From Vicia villosa (lineage: Eukaryota > Streptophyta > Magnoliopsida > Fabales > Fabaceae): a stretch of DNA of 64,000 nt. The number at the start of each line of letters is the position of its first letter. Position 1 is the first letter of the stretch. The position numbers were made by a program, and so were the translations under genes. Shown here piece after piece: positions 49,410 through 60,176 of this stretch. The notes beneath the pieces were generated by a model. It ran no database searches and was not told the origin of the DNA. It saw nothing but the letters and a program-made list of their open reading frames with translations. The DNA lies in NCBI RefSeq assembly GCF_029867415.1, contig NC_081185.1, positions 30,704,245 to 30,768,244 on the forward strand, given 5' to 3'.

Positions 49410-50502
49410 TAACTCACAACAGCTCACGCATCACATCAGCCAACAAAACCTTCAACAAATTCTTAACAAACGCAGTGAATCCATCATGCACAAGCAAGAA
49501 GAAAAACGTAGCAGCTTCACCAACCTACGTTTGACTCAATCAATAATTCTGCAACACAAATCCAACTTGCACCAATAACACTCTTATTCCTTGATTCAAC
49601 GATTCTTGAACAACATCCATCAGCATCGTCGCATCGATATCGTCATCATCGACGCGACAAAGCAAGCCAGACCTGCACACAATAATAACAGAAACGCCAT
49701 CGTTCACAACAATGCCAACTTGCAAGCCATAAATTTAACGCATCATGCAACATCTCTTCAACGATTCTTCTCTGATTCGGTACCATGAATTTCCATTTTC
49801 TTTAGCATATTCTTTTGATTGCTTGCACTTGATGTCATGTTTTTTTTTGCGTTGCTTTGTTTGATTGGCACGAATCGTTCTTATTTCGGGGAAAGAGTTA
49901 TTTGTTATCGTTGCACTTGATCTCTTTTATTTTAAATTTTTGTTGAATAATTATTAATGTATTTATTTTTTATATAATCATAATTTTTCTGTATTAGTTA
50001 TAATTTTAGTAATTATTAATATGAAATTTATAAAAAACTAATTAAATTTTTATGAGTTTTATTTTTAAATTTATAGTTGGAATTAGAATAGAAATATCAA
50101 CAGTATAATTATCATTATTATTATTCATAAAACTTATAAATTATATCAATTTTATGATATCTGAATTAATTAATATCTCAAATTATATCAATTTTATTGT
50201 TGTGCATATCTGAAAGAAACCTTTGACCATTTTTTGGGGTTTTTTCGGATATGCATATCCGAATTAACCAAGATCCCTATTTATTTGGGTGTTTTCGGAG
50301 ATGTATCTCCGAATTAACCAAAATTCCAGTTTTTTTGGAGATGCATCTCCGAAGGGTATTTTGGGGTTTTCAGCAGGGGTTTTCACCCCATTGGGGTCTA
50401 TAAAGAAATTTTATCCTCTTATTTGTTTCAAATGCATTATGGGCCTGTAGAAACCATAGCCCAGCGAAATTGCCATGTATACACCCCTCGTCAGACTTTA
50501 AT

Positions 50503-52542
50503 GAAAATTTTACTTTGTACCCCTACTGTTGCCTTTGTACCCCTACAATTTTTTAAAAATGGAAATTTTACCCTTTAAAGTTTTTATCCATTTTACTTCT
50601 TACTATTCACCCAAAAAGTAAAAAAAATCAGAAAACTACACCCCTACGCACTGCATTTCTGGAACTCTTTCTGCAAGTCATCCGGTACGTAAAATAACAA
50701 ATCAGAACTCATTCACCAAGACTTTCGGTTTACATGAGATGTATTCCGAAAGACTTCATACAAGTGTTCTGAAAAGGTGGAATTCAAACCGGAACACTTT
50801 GATGAAGTCTTCCGGAGCACATTTCATGTAAACCGGAAGTCTTTTTCCAAGTCTTCCGGGGGTGTTTCCGGTACTCTTTACTTAAGTCTTCCGGAATGGC
50901 TATGCATTTTTTTAATTTTTTCGCTTTTTTCCAGGTATGGAAATTCCTGTCCAGATTTGTCAAAAAAATGAGAGAACTGTAGATACAACTGATATTTTCA
51001 CAACTTCTCAAAAATTTGTCACACGAGAAGAGGTTGTCCGATGGATTAAAGAGATTGGAATCAACAATAAAGTAACTGTTATTATCACTCGTTCGGACAC
51101 CGAAACAGGCAAGAGAGGAGAAGCAACAAAGTGATAATTGGTTGCGATAAAGGGGGGAAATACAAGTAAAAGTGATACTCAAAGTGCGACTAAGAGACGT
51201 GGATGTCCATTCAAAATCAGGTCGACTCCAGCAAAAGATGGATCTGGATGGAAGGTTGATGTTAATTGTGGAGTTCATAATCATGGATTACCAGATAGAT
51301 TAGAAGGTCATTCCTTTGTTGGTAGGTTGACCGCAGATGAGAAGCAGCCTGATGTTGATTTTACAAAGAGACATGTTCTGCCTAGACACATATTGATTTC
51401 CTTGCATGAGCGAGATCCTAAAAATGTTACTCGGATCACGCAAATATACAAGCATAAGAGTGTGATAGAAGCAGAGATAAGAGGTCCAAGAAGTGAGATA
51501 CAACATTTGCTTAAGCTTATAGAGGAGGCAAACTATATTTATTGGAGTAGGAAAAGAGATGATTCGGAAGTTGTGAGAGATATTTTTTGGGCTCATCCAG
51601 ATTTGGTGAAGTTGCTGAATCTCTTTCCAACTGTCTTGATTATGGACGCCACATATAAGACAAACAAATATAGACAACCTCTGTTTAAAATAGTTGGCAT
51701 GACATAGACCGAGTTGACATTTGCTGTTGCATTTGCTTATATGGAGTGTGAGCAGACAGAAAGTTATTGTTGGGTCTTGGATAAGCTGAAGCAATTGTTT
51801 GTGAAGAAAGATCTGGGTCCACAAGTGATTTTGACGGATATAGATCTTGCTTTGATGAAAGCATTTCAATTTGTGTTTCCCACGACGCATAATTTGCTAT
51901 GTCGATTTCACATTAACAAAAATGTTGGGATGAAATGCAAGGAATACATGGTGAAAGATATGCAAGAGACGATAAACACATTGTGGAGAGATGTTGTATG
52001 GGCTCGTAATGAGGTTCAGTATGGTGAATGGTTGCAATATCTTGAGCAAGCATGCTTTGCTTGTAGTGACTTCCTCGATTACGTGAAAAACACTTGGTTG
52101 ATTCCATATAGGCAAAGATTTGTAGGCGCATGGATTGATCGAGTGCTTCATTTCGGTAACACCACGACTAATCGGTATGTCATAATTTTGTCTTTTTAGT
52201 ATGTATTAATTTTTACGATGTTATTTTTTTGGTATACTTACTTTGTTTTATTTTTAGGGTTGAGTCTGCACATTGGAAGCAAAAGCGGAAGAGTTACCTG
52301 AAGTGTTCCGATGAGCTTTCATGTAAACCGAAAGTGTTCCGGTTTGTTTGAGCTGTGAACCAGAACTGTTGCGAAAAGTGTTTCGGTTTGTGAAATTTTA
52401 AATTTATCAGAGTGTTTTCGGTAACAAAGGGTGAAAAGAGGAAAATGAAAAAAAATTACTTATTTATACGAGGGTAATTTGGTCCAAAAATTTTAACTGT
52501 ACGGGTACAAAGACAATAGTAAGGGTACAAAGTAAAATTTTC
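50503..52542 (+). mobile_element. MULE with FAR1-type transposase remains, TSD GACTTTAAT
   Basis: 2,040 bp. Terminal inverted repeats of about 70 bp start GAAAATTTTACTTTGTACCC at both ends and are flanked by a perfect 9-bp duplication, GACTTTAAT (50494-50502 and 52543-52551), the Mutator hallmark. Inside the ends are several CCGGAAGTCTT / AAGTCTTCCGG motifs and the sequence TTCATGTAAACCGGAAGT in direct and inverted copies (about 50731, 50823, 52319), which could be transposase binding sites. It sits within the presumed Tat/Ogre LTR. Confidence 0.97.
50937..52330 (+). pseudogene. MULE transposase with FAR1 DNA-binding domain, broken
   Basis: Pieces: N-terminus (50937-51134, MEIPVQICQKNE...), FAR1-type domain with KRRGCPFKIRSTPAK (near 51195) and NHGLP, then the MULE transposase core with MDATYKTNKYRQP (near 51643), LTDIDLALMKAF (near 51830) and CRFHINKNV (near 51900). 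A frameshift near 51110-51140 separates the first two parts and an in-frame TAG at 51705 interrupts the core. After NTTTNR (52173) a GT...AG intron (about 52174-52258) leads to VESAHWK, after which the gene is lost; the C-terminal SWIM finger is absent. Not functional as it stands. Confidence 0.9.
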
Positions 52543-52551
52543 GACTTTAAT

Positions 52552-53894
52552 TCAAATATATATTAGGCCTCTGATGCTTCAGCCCAACGAATTTACTATT
52601 ATACACCCTGCCAGCGCTTCACTCATCCCCAAGACTATTTGTTTCTAATTTGGGTCATTGACTATGGGCCAACGCCCTGTTTCTTCCAGCACCCCCCTCT
52701 TTTAGTTATTTTGTTAGCCCAATTACTTTAGTTTATTTTATTATTTATTAGTTTTTATTTATTATTTCTTTTATATTCATGATATTTAAAATAAAAACAA
52801 AAACATGTTATATTTATTTGTCATATTAAAAATATCCAAAATATTTTATTTACAATTAGATTTTTATTCTCTTTATTTAATATTAAAAACCTAAAAATAT
52901 GTTTTAAGTTTAGCTTTTTGATTTTCTCTTTTTAATTAAAAATCCCAAAAATATTAGGTAGATGTGCATAACAATATTGGGACTTAGGATTTCCCCTTTC
53001 ATATTACAATTAGACTTTCACTTTCTCTTTTTCTTTTTCAACTTTCAAAACACTCTAAGCATATTCAAATTCTTAAGGAAGAAAGCATTCAGATACCCAC
53101 ACCTTATGAGGGATCATCTGGTGTGCTATCCATTAAAAAAGAACAACAAACAAAATCTTAAAAAACACTCTAATTCTATTCGATAAATAAAGGAAAATTA
53201 TTCAGATACCCCCACCTTATGAGGGACCATCTGATGTACTCTCCTAAGCAAAAGTATTTAGATACCCCCACCTTATGAGGGACCGTCTGATGTACTCTCC
53301 TAAACAAAAGTATTCAGATACCCCCACCTTATGAGGGACCATTTGACTTACTAACCTCTAAAAAACACTCAACAAACAATTCTCATCTCTCTTGCCTTCA
53401 GGGCTTTCTTCCCCATAATCGGACATGTTACTTCCTTTCTATCGCAGACAGGTAACGCATAAGACTCCATCCAGCGAGCAGCTATCCTAATGCGAATGTA
53501 ACTTCGTCCAATAAAAAACACAAACACAAAAAAAAATATTGAGCCAAACTATGGCGCTCTGATTCCTCAAAAAGGATACGTAGGCATTAGGTCGCGGGGC
53601 CTAAGCGAGCATAATTTTGTAAATATTCCTTCTTTTCTGTTTATTTTCTTTTTCCACTTTTTGCGTGCATATTCCCTTAGCACTAGGCTTTAGACTCTTA
53701 GATAACACACCCTTAAATTAGAAGCAAGCTTGAGTTGATCCTGTGGAGTACCACAGACGTGAGGGGTGCTGATACCTTCCCCTTGCGTAACCGACTTCCT
53801 TACCCGATCTTTGGTCGCAAGACCTTTTTTTTATCAGTTTCTTTCTTATGGGTTTTCTCGATATTTTCCCTTCCCATGATTGGGATAAAAAAAA
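52552..53894 (+). repeat. 3' part of a Tat/Ogre-like LTR
   Basis: Contains GTGGAGTACCACAGACGTGAGG, GCTGATACCTTCCCCTTGCG and GGGATAAAAAAAATTGGTGGCGACT, a succession characteristic of legume Ogre/Tat LTR ends. It includes a 56-bp minisatellite (53201-53368). With 40988-41310 and 50413-50493 it would make one LTR of roughly 1.75 kb after removal of the two DNA transposons. The join is an inference. Confidence 0.6.
53201..53368 (+). repeat. 56-bp minisatellite in the LTR
   Basis: Three tandem units beginning TTCAGATACCCCCACCTTATG at 53201, 53257 and 53313, with a degenerate fourth near 53085. Confidence 0.92.
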
Positions 53895-53910
53895 TTGGTG
53901 GCGACTTTGT
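53895..53910 (+). other. PBS-like site after the LTR
   Basis: TTGGTGGCGACTTTGT. Many legume Ogre/Tat elements have a closely similar GGTGGCGACTCC sequence at the primer site (family knowledge). If real, an element body begins here and runs right, but no coding region follows. Confidence 0.45.
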
Positions 53911-54240
53911 TGTTCTAGGCTATTATTTTTCGCGAGCGTGCGACACTTCCATAACCTTCTCAACACAAGGATTATCATCCTAATCATCATAAAAAATCTC
54001 AACTGCAAGTGCATCCAATAACTCTCTGGATTTCTCGACTAACAAATAACAAGTTAGTTATTTTCATCTCTATATATAGAGAGAAGGCTCCAAATTGAGG
54101 TAACAAGTTTCAAATTCAATTTCATTTCTTTCTTCTTCCTCACATACTAACTTGAGCATTGGAGTGCTAACTTTGTAGCCCGCTCTTCTCAATCGCATAC
54201 GGAGTTGCTATCTGTCATATTGTTGTTCTTCCTCTTATTT

Positions 54241-54500
54241 AGGGTTAAATATGAAATTCCCCTGTAATGTTAGCGAGATTCGGTTTACCCCCTATAAAAA
54301 AATTGGATTCCTCCTTGTAATGTTAAGATTTTGTGTCTTTGTCCCCTCAGTTAACCAAATGGCATGGAACCTTCATTTTTTCTTAAGTGGCATGTCCACG
54401 TGGATTTTATTTTAACTTTTATTTACTTATTAATTTTTTTACGAGGGGGGTATATCAAAATTTGCTAACATTGCAGGGGGTAAAATATATATATTTATTT
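54241..54500. mobile_element. Small inverted-repeat element (MITE-like)
   Basis: 54247-54305 and the reverse complement of 54433-54495 share AAATAT...CCCCTG-AATGTTAGC...TACCCCC-AAAAAAATT. The total of about 250 bp with arms of about 55 bp suits a MITE. Target duplication not resolved. Confidence 0.6.
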
Positions 54501-54501
54501 T

Positions 54502-55655
54502 TTTGGATATAAAACATTGAAAAAACATGAAAAATGATACCAATGGGCTTTGAACTCAGGATCATAACCTTCCTCATGCAATGACACCTTACCACTAGGC
54601 TAACTACTTCAACTTATTAATAAATTTGTATAAGGTCTTGAATGGTCAATAAATAAAGGATTTATACTAGAGTTAATTTGGATTTGAGTTTTTTCATTTT
54701 CATCCTTAACCTCCTTTTACCAGAAGCAACAGCCGGAGCCATCAAATTCGCTTCCTTTCTTTTCATCTTACTATAAATAAACAATACTAAACTACGCACA
54801 CACATGTCAACTGCAAAGTAATCCCCAACAACAAAAGGCACAACCATTTCCATAGGAAGGGTGACCCATTTCCGAATATTTTTAGGGTTCAATCTCTTGT
54901 AAAGTTAACTAACATAGTAAATGAAAAACACCCATAATAGATAAGCTAGTACCATCTCATAGCCTACCACAAAAGGATATTATTTATGGAGATTATGGTG
55001 AGTACTCCATAACTGCACATGATAACCATATTGGAATACTTTCTTTTATAAAGAATTCATCGCAGGTAAGATCGTTTGGAGTCTCGTTTTAGTTATCATT
55101 TGTAACTGAAACTGTTATGTGATTCCTCCTTTTCACCCAGACTTGAAAATGTAAGGCACTAAAATATATAACTTTGATAAAATTGTAGAGTCCATCACCA
55201 AGGATTAATGCAATGGAAATAAAAACCTCGCACCATGAAAATAAAAGGAGGTTGGGGATGGAAATGAAAAAGCTTAAACCCAAATTAAAGTTTGTAAAAA
55301 AAGATCTTGAATGATCAACAAATCAAGGATCTCTATTAGAACTAATGTGTTTTGAACCCAAGACCATAGCCTTCCTCACGCAATGAACCTAGGAGGAATC
55401 AAATTGGTACTATTCCTCTTGCACCATGAAAGTAAAAGGAGGTTGAGGATGAAAATGAAAAAACTCAAATACAAAGTAACTTTAATATAGATCCTTGATT
55501 TGTTGATCATTCAAGACCTTGTACGAATTTATTAATAAGTTGAAGTGGTTAGCCTAGTGGTAAGGTGTCATTGCATGAGTAAGACTATGGTTCTGAGTTC
55601 AAAATCCATTGTTACCATTTTTCATGTTTTTCAATGTTTTATATCCAAAATTAAA
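54502..55655. repeat. Large inverted repeat with tRNA-like boxes
   Basis: 54502-54725 matches the reverse complement of 55430-55655 closely. Both arms hold tRNA-like promoter boxes: plus strand TTAGCCTAGTGGTAAGGTG (55549-55567, A-box-like) and GGTTCTGAGTTCAAAATCC (55589-55607, B-box-like), and the mirror pair on the minus strand at 54603-54585 and 54565-54547. Partial copies lie in between (55195-55400). These look like tRNA-derived SINE-like sequence, not tRNA genes. Confidence 0.65.
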
Positions 55656-56092
55656 AAAAAAGGGATGATAGCTATTTTGCCCCTGCCATATGGGCGAGGT
55701 TTGAAAAAAACCCCGTAAAAAAAGTTTGGATTCGCCCCCTAACATATGAAGATTCTCCTGTTTTGCCCCCTCAAGAAATCCAATCATCAGAATTATTGAC
55801 GTGACAACCTTTTTTTAATGCTTTTTTATTTTTTACTATAATTTTAATGACGTGGTTGACTTAGTTGGATTTTTTATTATTTTTTATTTATTTTAATTCC
55901 ATGTGACATTTTTTTATTATTATTTTATTGCTTGATTGTTAAAAGGCTAAATATGAAAGCTAAATTTTTTGTCTCCCATGAGTATTGAACACATGACCAT
56001 AAAATTTCATTTAGAAAAGAAATATAGTTTTGTACATACTTTTAAATTTTTATATATTATAAAACATAAATATATTTTTTTTTAATATATTT

Positions 56093-56097
<5 letters not shown>

Positions 56098-56174
<77 letters not shown>
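56098..56174. repeat. (AT)n microsatellite
   Basis: An uninterrupted run of about 38 AT dinucleotides. No function inferred. Confidence 0.97.
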
Positions 56175-56176
<2 letters not shown>

Positions 56177-56185
56177 ACACAGACA

Positions 56186-58150
56186 TCCCCAAAACTACTT
56201 TAGGGTTCTAGCCGCACGAGCCCATCAAATAGGTTTTTGTAAAATTGGCGCACTATTAGTCGATAGCTTGCATATTATTGTATCATCCACGATCGATCAC
56301 TCCGTGAACCACCTTCGATCGATATCTGTTTGAAGATTCAAAATTTTGAATCTTCTAAATCCGGGTAATCCTTTATTTCTACTTAATTGTTTATGGCTTA
56401 TTGAATATCTTTAAATCTTATCTTGTTTTGTTGTCTAATATATTTGTGTTTGTCGTATGAAAATAAAAGAGCGATTATTTCCATTTAAAACTTGGATTTA
56501 TTTTGAATTTGGGTAATCAAGATTTTGTTACAATATATTTCACAACTACAAAGAGATAATAGATTGTTTAATTGAAAAATAATACAATAATTTTTATAAG
56601 GAATAATTTATATAATTTTGAATTTTAAGATCTTAATTTAATAAAATAAATATGGTAGCATAAGAATTTGCTTATTCTTAACATATTGAAAACTTTATGT
56701 AATTTAGTTTCAGGATCTTAAATTTATGCCACTATTAATTATTTATCATATGGTTGATCTATTTAATTGTATTAGGATACATATTGCTTAATTGAATGTG
56801 TGTTGTTTGTGTAAATTGTTTGACATGTTAAGTGATATATGGTTATTAGATTATGAAAGGGTAGACCTGTCTTGATATGATGAGATAATGGATGATTGTA
56901 TCATAAGAGAAATGTTGGGATAAATAAGATGATATAATGGAATGGCACTCAATCTATATGGATAATATGAAATAAATAAAATAATGATAATAGGACTTGG
57001 TATTACTTAGTGATGGAGTGACCATGACTTGAAATATCATGTAAATTTGCGTTAGAATTTTAAAGTCCATAGTCGTGTGTATGAGTACACAAGACTGATT
57101 TGTTGGCCTCGTCCCTTTGGGGATTTTTATCAGTAAAATGGTCAGTGTTTGGACCAACTTTCAATGGAAATAGTCTTATAACACATTGACTATATGATAA
57201 GTATAATGGCGTTGATCTAGGTAACTGTGAGGACGTTTGTGGCATGTGGTCAAGAGATATTTGACTATACTAATCGGGAGGATATCATTGATAATGTTAA
57301 AAGCTAATGTTTTCATATGGTAATGAACTCATTAAACAGTTAAGTTTGATATGCGATATATATACTTTAGGATTATTTTCTTATGTGATTACTTGTGTAT
57401 GTAAAATATATGTTCCTATTTTACTTCATATCTCTACTTTTATACTTGTAAATAAAACATAGCATCTACAATTTCTTTGTATATATGGTATGTTCTTTGG
57501 AATTTCAGATGGCTGGTCATTTCCCACCTACTTTCCCAACTGATCCAAGGCATGCGCTTTGGAATGATTTACTGAACGTATATCAAGACGACGGTGGTAT
57601 TTGGAATTTTGATGATGCTGAAAGCACAAATCCTTTTATGATAAGAGTGACTTATGTGTACAGAAGTTCTGGCACTGAAGACACAATCATAGAAACCCCA
57701 ATGCGCATTACTCAAGAGTTAACATGTCACCAGGCATGGGATATCCATCGCAATATTCATGAACCTATGCCAGAAAACTTGGGCAGGAGGCGAGTGGGTG
57801 GAATTGGTCGCTTATATAGACGACGGTTTAGTCTATTTTACCAGCACATCATGGAATGAGACAACTACTTAGGGATCAATCCTCTAATCCATCTAATCCT
57901 TAGGGTGCAGTCTCATGGTGGTGAAATGGCGACTCTGATAAGCAATGTTGTATCTTGTCATTATAACTAGTGTAATGTCCTTCCTTTTTTACTGTTGAGT
58001 TTTTTTATGTATTTGGGTTGATTTGATACATTTTATATGTTCTATTTAACTTGCATGGCAGAGCCACAAACATCTTCTCCTGGCTTGGTGCTTTTTATGC
58101 ATACATATGTGATGTTTTTATCTATATAACTGGTTTAAGTTTATTCCCAT
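56186..58150 (+). CDS. Candidate gene for a 116-residue protein of unknown function
   Basis: The coding part is 57509-57859 (MAGHFPPTFPTDPRHALWND...), in frame with a good splice acceptor (TTTGGAATTTCAG) directly before the ATG. A likely non-coding first exon (about 56186-56364, less AT-rich) ends CCGG|GTAATC, giving a 1.1-kb AT-rich intron in the 5' UTR. The product is acidic at the start (DDGGIWNFDDAE) and ends basic (RRRVGGIGRLYRRR); no signal peptide or membrane span. I recognise no family. The intron, spaced structure and non-random composition favour a real gene; it could also be a fragment captured by a mobile element. Extents of the UTRs are guesses. Confidence 0.5.
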
Positions 58151-58831
58151 TTTGATAAAGTAATTAAGACAAGTAAGTTTGGTTGCACCAAAGGGACAAC
58201 AGAGTGTCTCATGAAATGTTTGTACATGGAAGAAGAGGAGAAAGAGTTAATGAACAGGGTATTCATATGAGTTTGTAGAAGGGAATAACAATAAAACCAA
58301 AGGTATATTTATACACCTTTGAGTTTATTTTGTTGAATCCTCTACTCTCCTAAGAAAGAAAGAACCATTTAATAAAATGCAGAAATGAATTCTTTCATGC
58401 TGAGTTTTTGATTTTCTTTCCTTTGAATAAATATCCTCCTTAAATAATATATCTTGTAGCTCACAATATCCAGAGGTAATGATTTTATGTTTATTAAAGG
58501 TCATGTTTCATGCGGATTTTTTGTTTTGAAATTTGGAAAAATAAAAGACTTTTTCTTTACCCACCTCCCTATGGGGGTCACCCCCAGCGAAATTTCCAAC
58601 TTACCCCTGCTTCGGAGATTCATCTCCGAAGTAATTTTTTTTTTTAGATTTTTTTAGATTTCGGAAATGCATCTCCGAAAACACCAAAAAATTGGTGTTT
58701 TCGGAGATGCATTTCTGAAATGCATCAAAATTCATTTATTTTTTACAATCAGGTAAGAAAACCACTACAGGACAAAAATTGTAATCAACCTGATTAGAAA
58801 TTTCGAAGTGCCTTTTCTTTCTCCCCCACCA

Positions 58832-59210
58832 CTCTTAGACGGTTACCTTCTAAGAAATGTGGTAACACTTTCCTACTTAAAAGTCAGCTCTCTCACCCAT
58901 TTTTCTTCCAATCACATCCAAAATCATTTCCGATCCTTACTCTTTTCCTCTACTCACACATTTTCTCTCTCTTGTAACCGCTTTCATCATAATATCTCGC
59001 CGCGGTTGAGGAAACCATCCCGAAAATTGTCGGAGTCAAGCATCTCCTGCACATTCTCAACAATCATCCGTCAGTGCTGCAGGATCAGGCCGTGGTTGTG
59101 GTGGCCATGGCTCTCGCGGTGGACGTACCGCCGGTTCTTCCTCCTCCTACTCCTACATATGTTGCAGCTCCAGTTGTTCGTCCACCTGTTGCAGCGCCGT
59201 TTCTTTTTAA
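58832..59210 (+). pseudogene. ARGONAUTE (AGO5-like) 5' end, copy 1
   Basis: Aligns with copy 2 from CTTAGACGGTTA through the promoter/5' UTR (TATA-like CCTACTTAAAAG) into the coding start, and stops at about 59210 after the proline-rich part. The start codon is ATA (in ATAATATCTCGCCGC), and a TGA follows four codons later (GGTTGAGG), so no product can arise. The shared first line of the protein (SRRGGGN) and GRG-rich stretch identify it with copy 2. Confidence 0.85.
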
Positions 59211-59445
59211 AAATATAGCACTCTATATATTTATATCTACTATTTAATTTTTTGTATTCCAAAATAATGCAATAGTAGTAATAAAGTGGATTTTGGAAAA
59301 AATGATAAATATATCAAATAAATGATAGTAAATATTCACCATTACAGGAGTCATTCTTATCGTTAATTAAGAACTCAAACGATCTTTGTCCTAATACGTA
59401 ACAAAAATTGGGAAGCTCCACAGCCACGCGCTAATTCCATTTTGT

Positions 59446-60176
59446 TACTTAGACGGTTAACTTCTAAACACTTTCCTATTTAAAAGATTCTCACCCATTT
59501 TTCTTTCAAAATATCCCAAATCATTTTCGATCCTAAGTCTTCTTCTTTGCTTTAACGTTTTCTATCTCTTGTTACTGCTTTCATCACAATATCTCGCCGC
59601 GGTGGAGGAAATCATCCCGAAAATCGCTGGAGTCAACCATCTCCTGCACATTCTCAACAATCATCCGTCAATGCTTCAGGATCAGGCCGTGGTGGTGGTG
59701 GTCGTGGCTCTCGCGGTGGACGTACCTCCGGTTCTTCTTCCTCCGGACATCCACCTCCTCCGTCATATGCTCCGGCCCCAGTTACCTCTCCTCCATCTGT
59801 TGTTGCAGCTCCGGTTGTTCGTCCATCTGTTTCAGCGCCGTTTGTTCCATCTGTCGCAGCGCCGGTTGCTTTCTTGAGTTCGGCTCTAATTTCCATCGAG
59901 AGCCTGACTGCCGAAGTTAATCAGAAGGCTACTCTAGAGTCGGCTCAATCATCTCAGAAGGCGGTTAGGTTCCCTAACCGACCTGGTTACGGTCAATTGG
60001 GAAGGAAAATTCAAGTTCGTGCTAATCATTTTCAGTTGCGAGTGGTTGATAAGGATCTATACCACTATGATGTAAGTATAGTTTGCTCATAAGTTTTTTG
60101 TTGTTGTATATTATGTTGGTAAGTTACAATGTGGTATGGGTTTCTAGAGGATCAGGACTTTCTAACCTGTTGCAGC
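59446..60176 (+). pseudogene. ARGONAUTE (AGO5-like) 5' end, copy 2, with exon 1
   Basis: An open frame of 161 codons runs from an ATA in the start position (59589) to a splice donor GAT|GTAAGT (60071). It encodes a Gly-Arg-rich and proline-rich N-terminus and then the ARGONAUTE signature VRFPNRPGYGQLGRK...VRANHFQLRVVDKDLYHYD. The exon end after HYD matches the ARGONAUTE gene structure as I know it. About 140 bp of upstream DNA (TATA-like CCTATTTAAAAG, 59481) is also captured, and intron-like DNA follows to about 60176. Start codon lost, no later exons. AGO5 versus another AGO is by resemblance of LYHYDVSI and is not certain. Confidence 0.88.

Larger units (their letters stand above)
41311..50412. 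mobile_element. MULE-like element with nested retrotransposons
   Basis: The left end (41311-41380) and the reverse complement of the right end (50352-50412) share AATTTCTTT..., then GAAAACCCCAAAATACCC. Both ends carry the TTCGGATATGCATATCCGAA-type palindrome further in (41903; 50244, 50294, 50334). Without the solo LTR and copia-2 the element would be about 2.9 kb. No clear 9-bp target duplication was found and no transposase is present, so it would be non-autonomous. Internal DNA at 43130-43776 and 49415-49790 is unusually poor in G on the plus strand and has no recognisable gene. Confidence 0.55.

Noticed and set aside
55545..55610. Possible tRNA gene
   Set aside because: A and B boxes are present but the cloverleaf stems do not pair convincingly and a mirrored copy is nearby; treated as tRNA-derived repeat.
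58808..59877. Frames of 102-136 codons rich in leucine over the ARGONAUTE copies
   Set aside because: They are in a different frame from the ARGONAUTE-like reading, which has the recognisable protein motifs.
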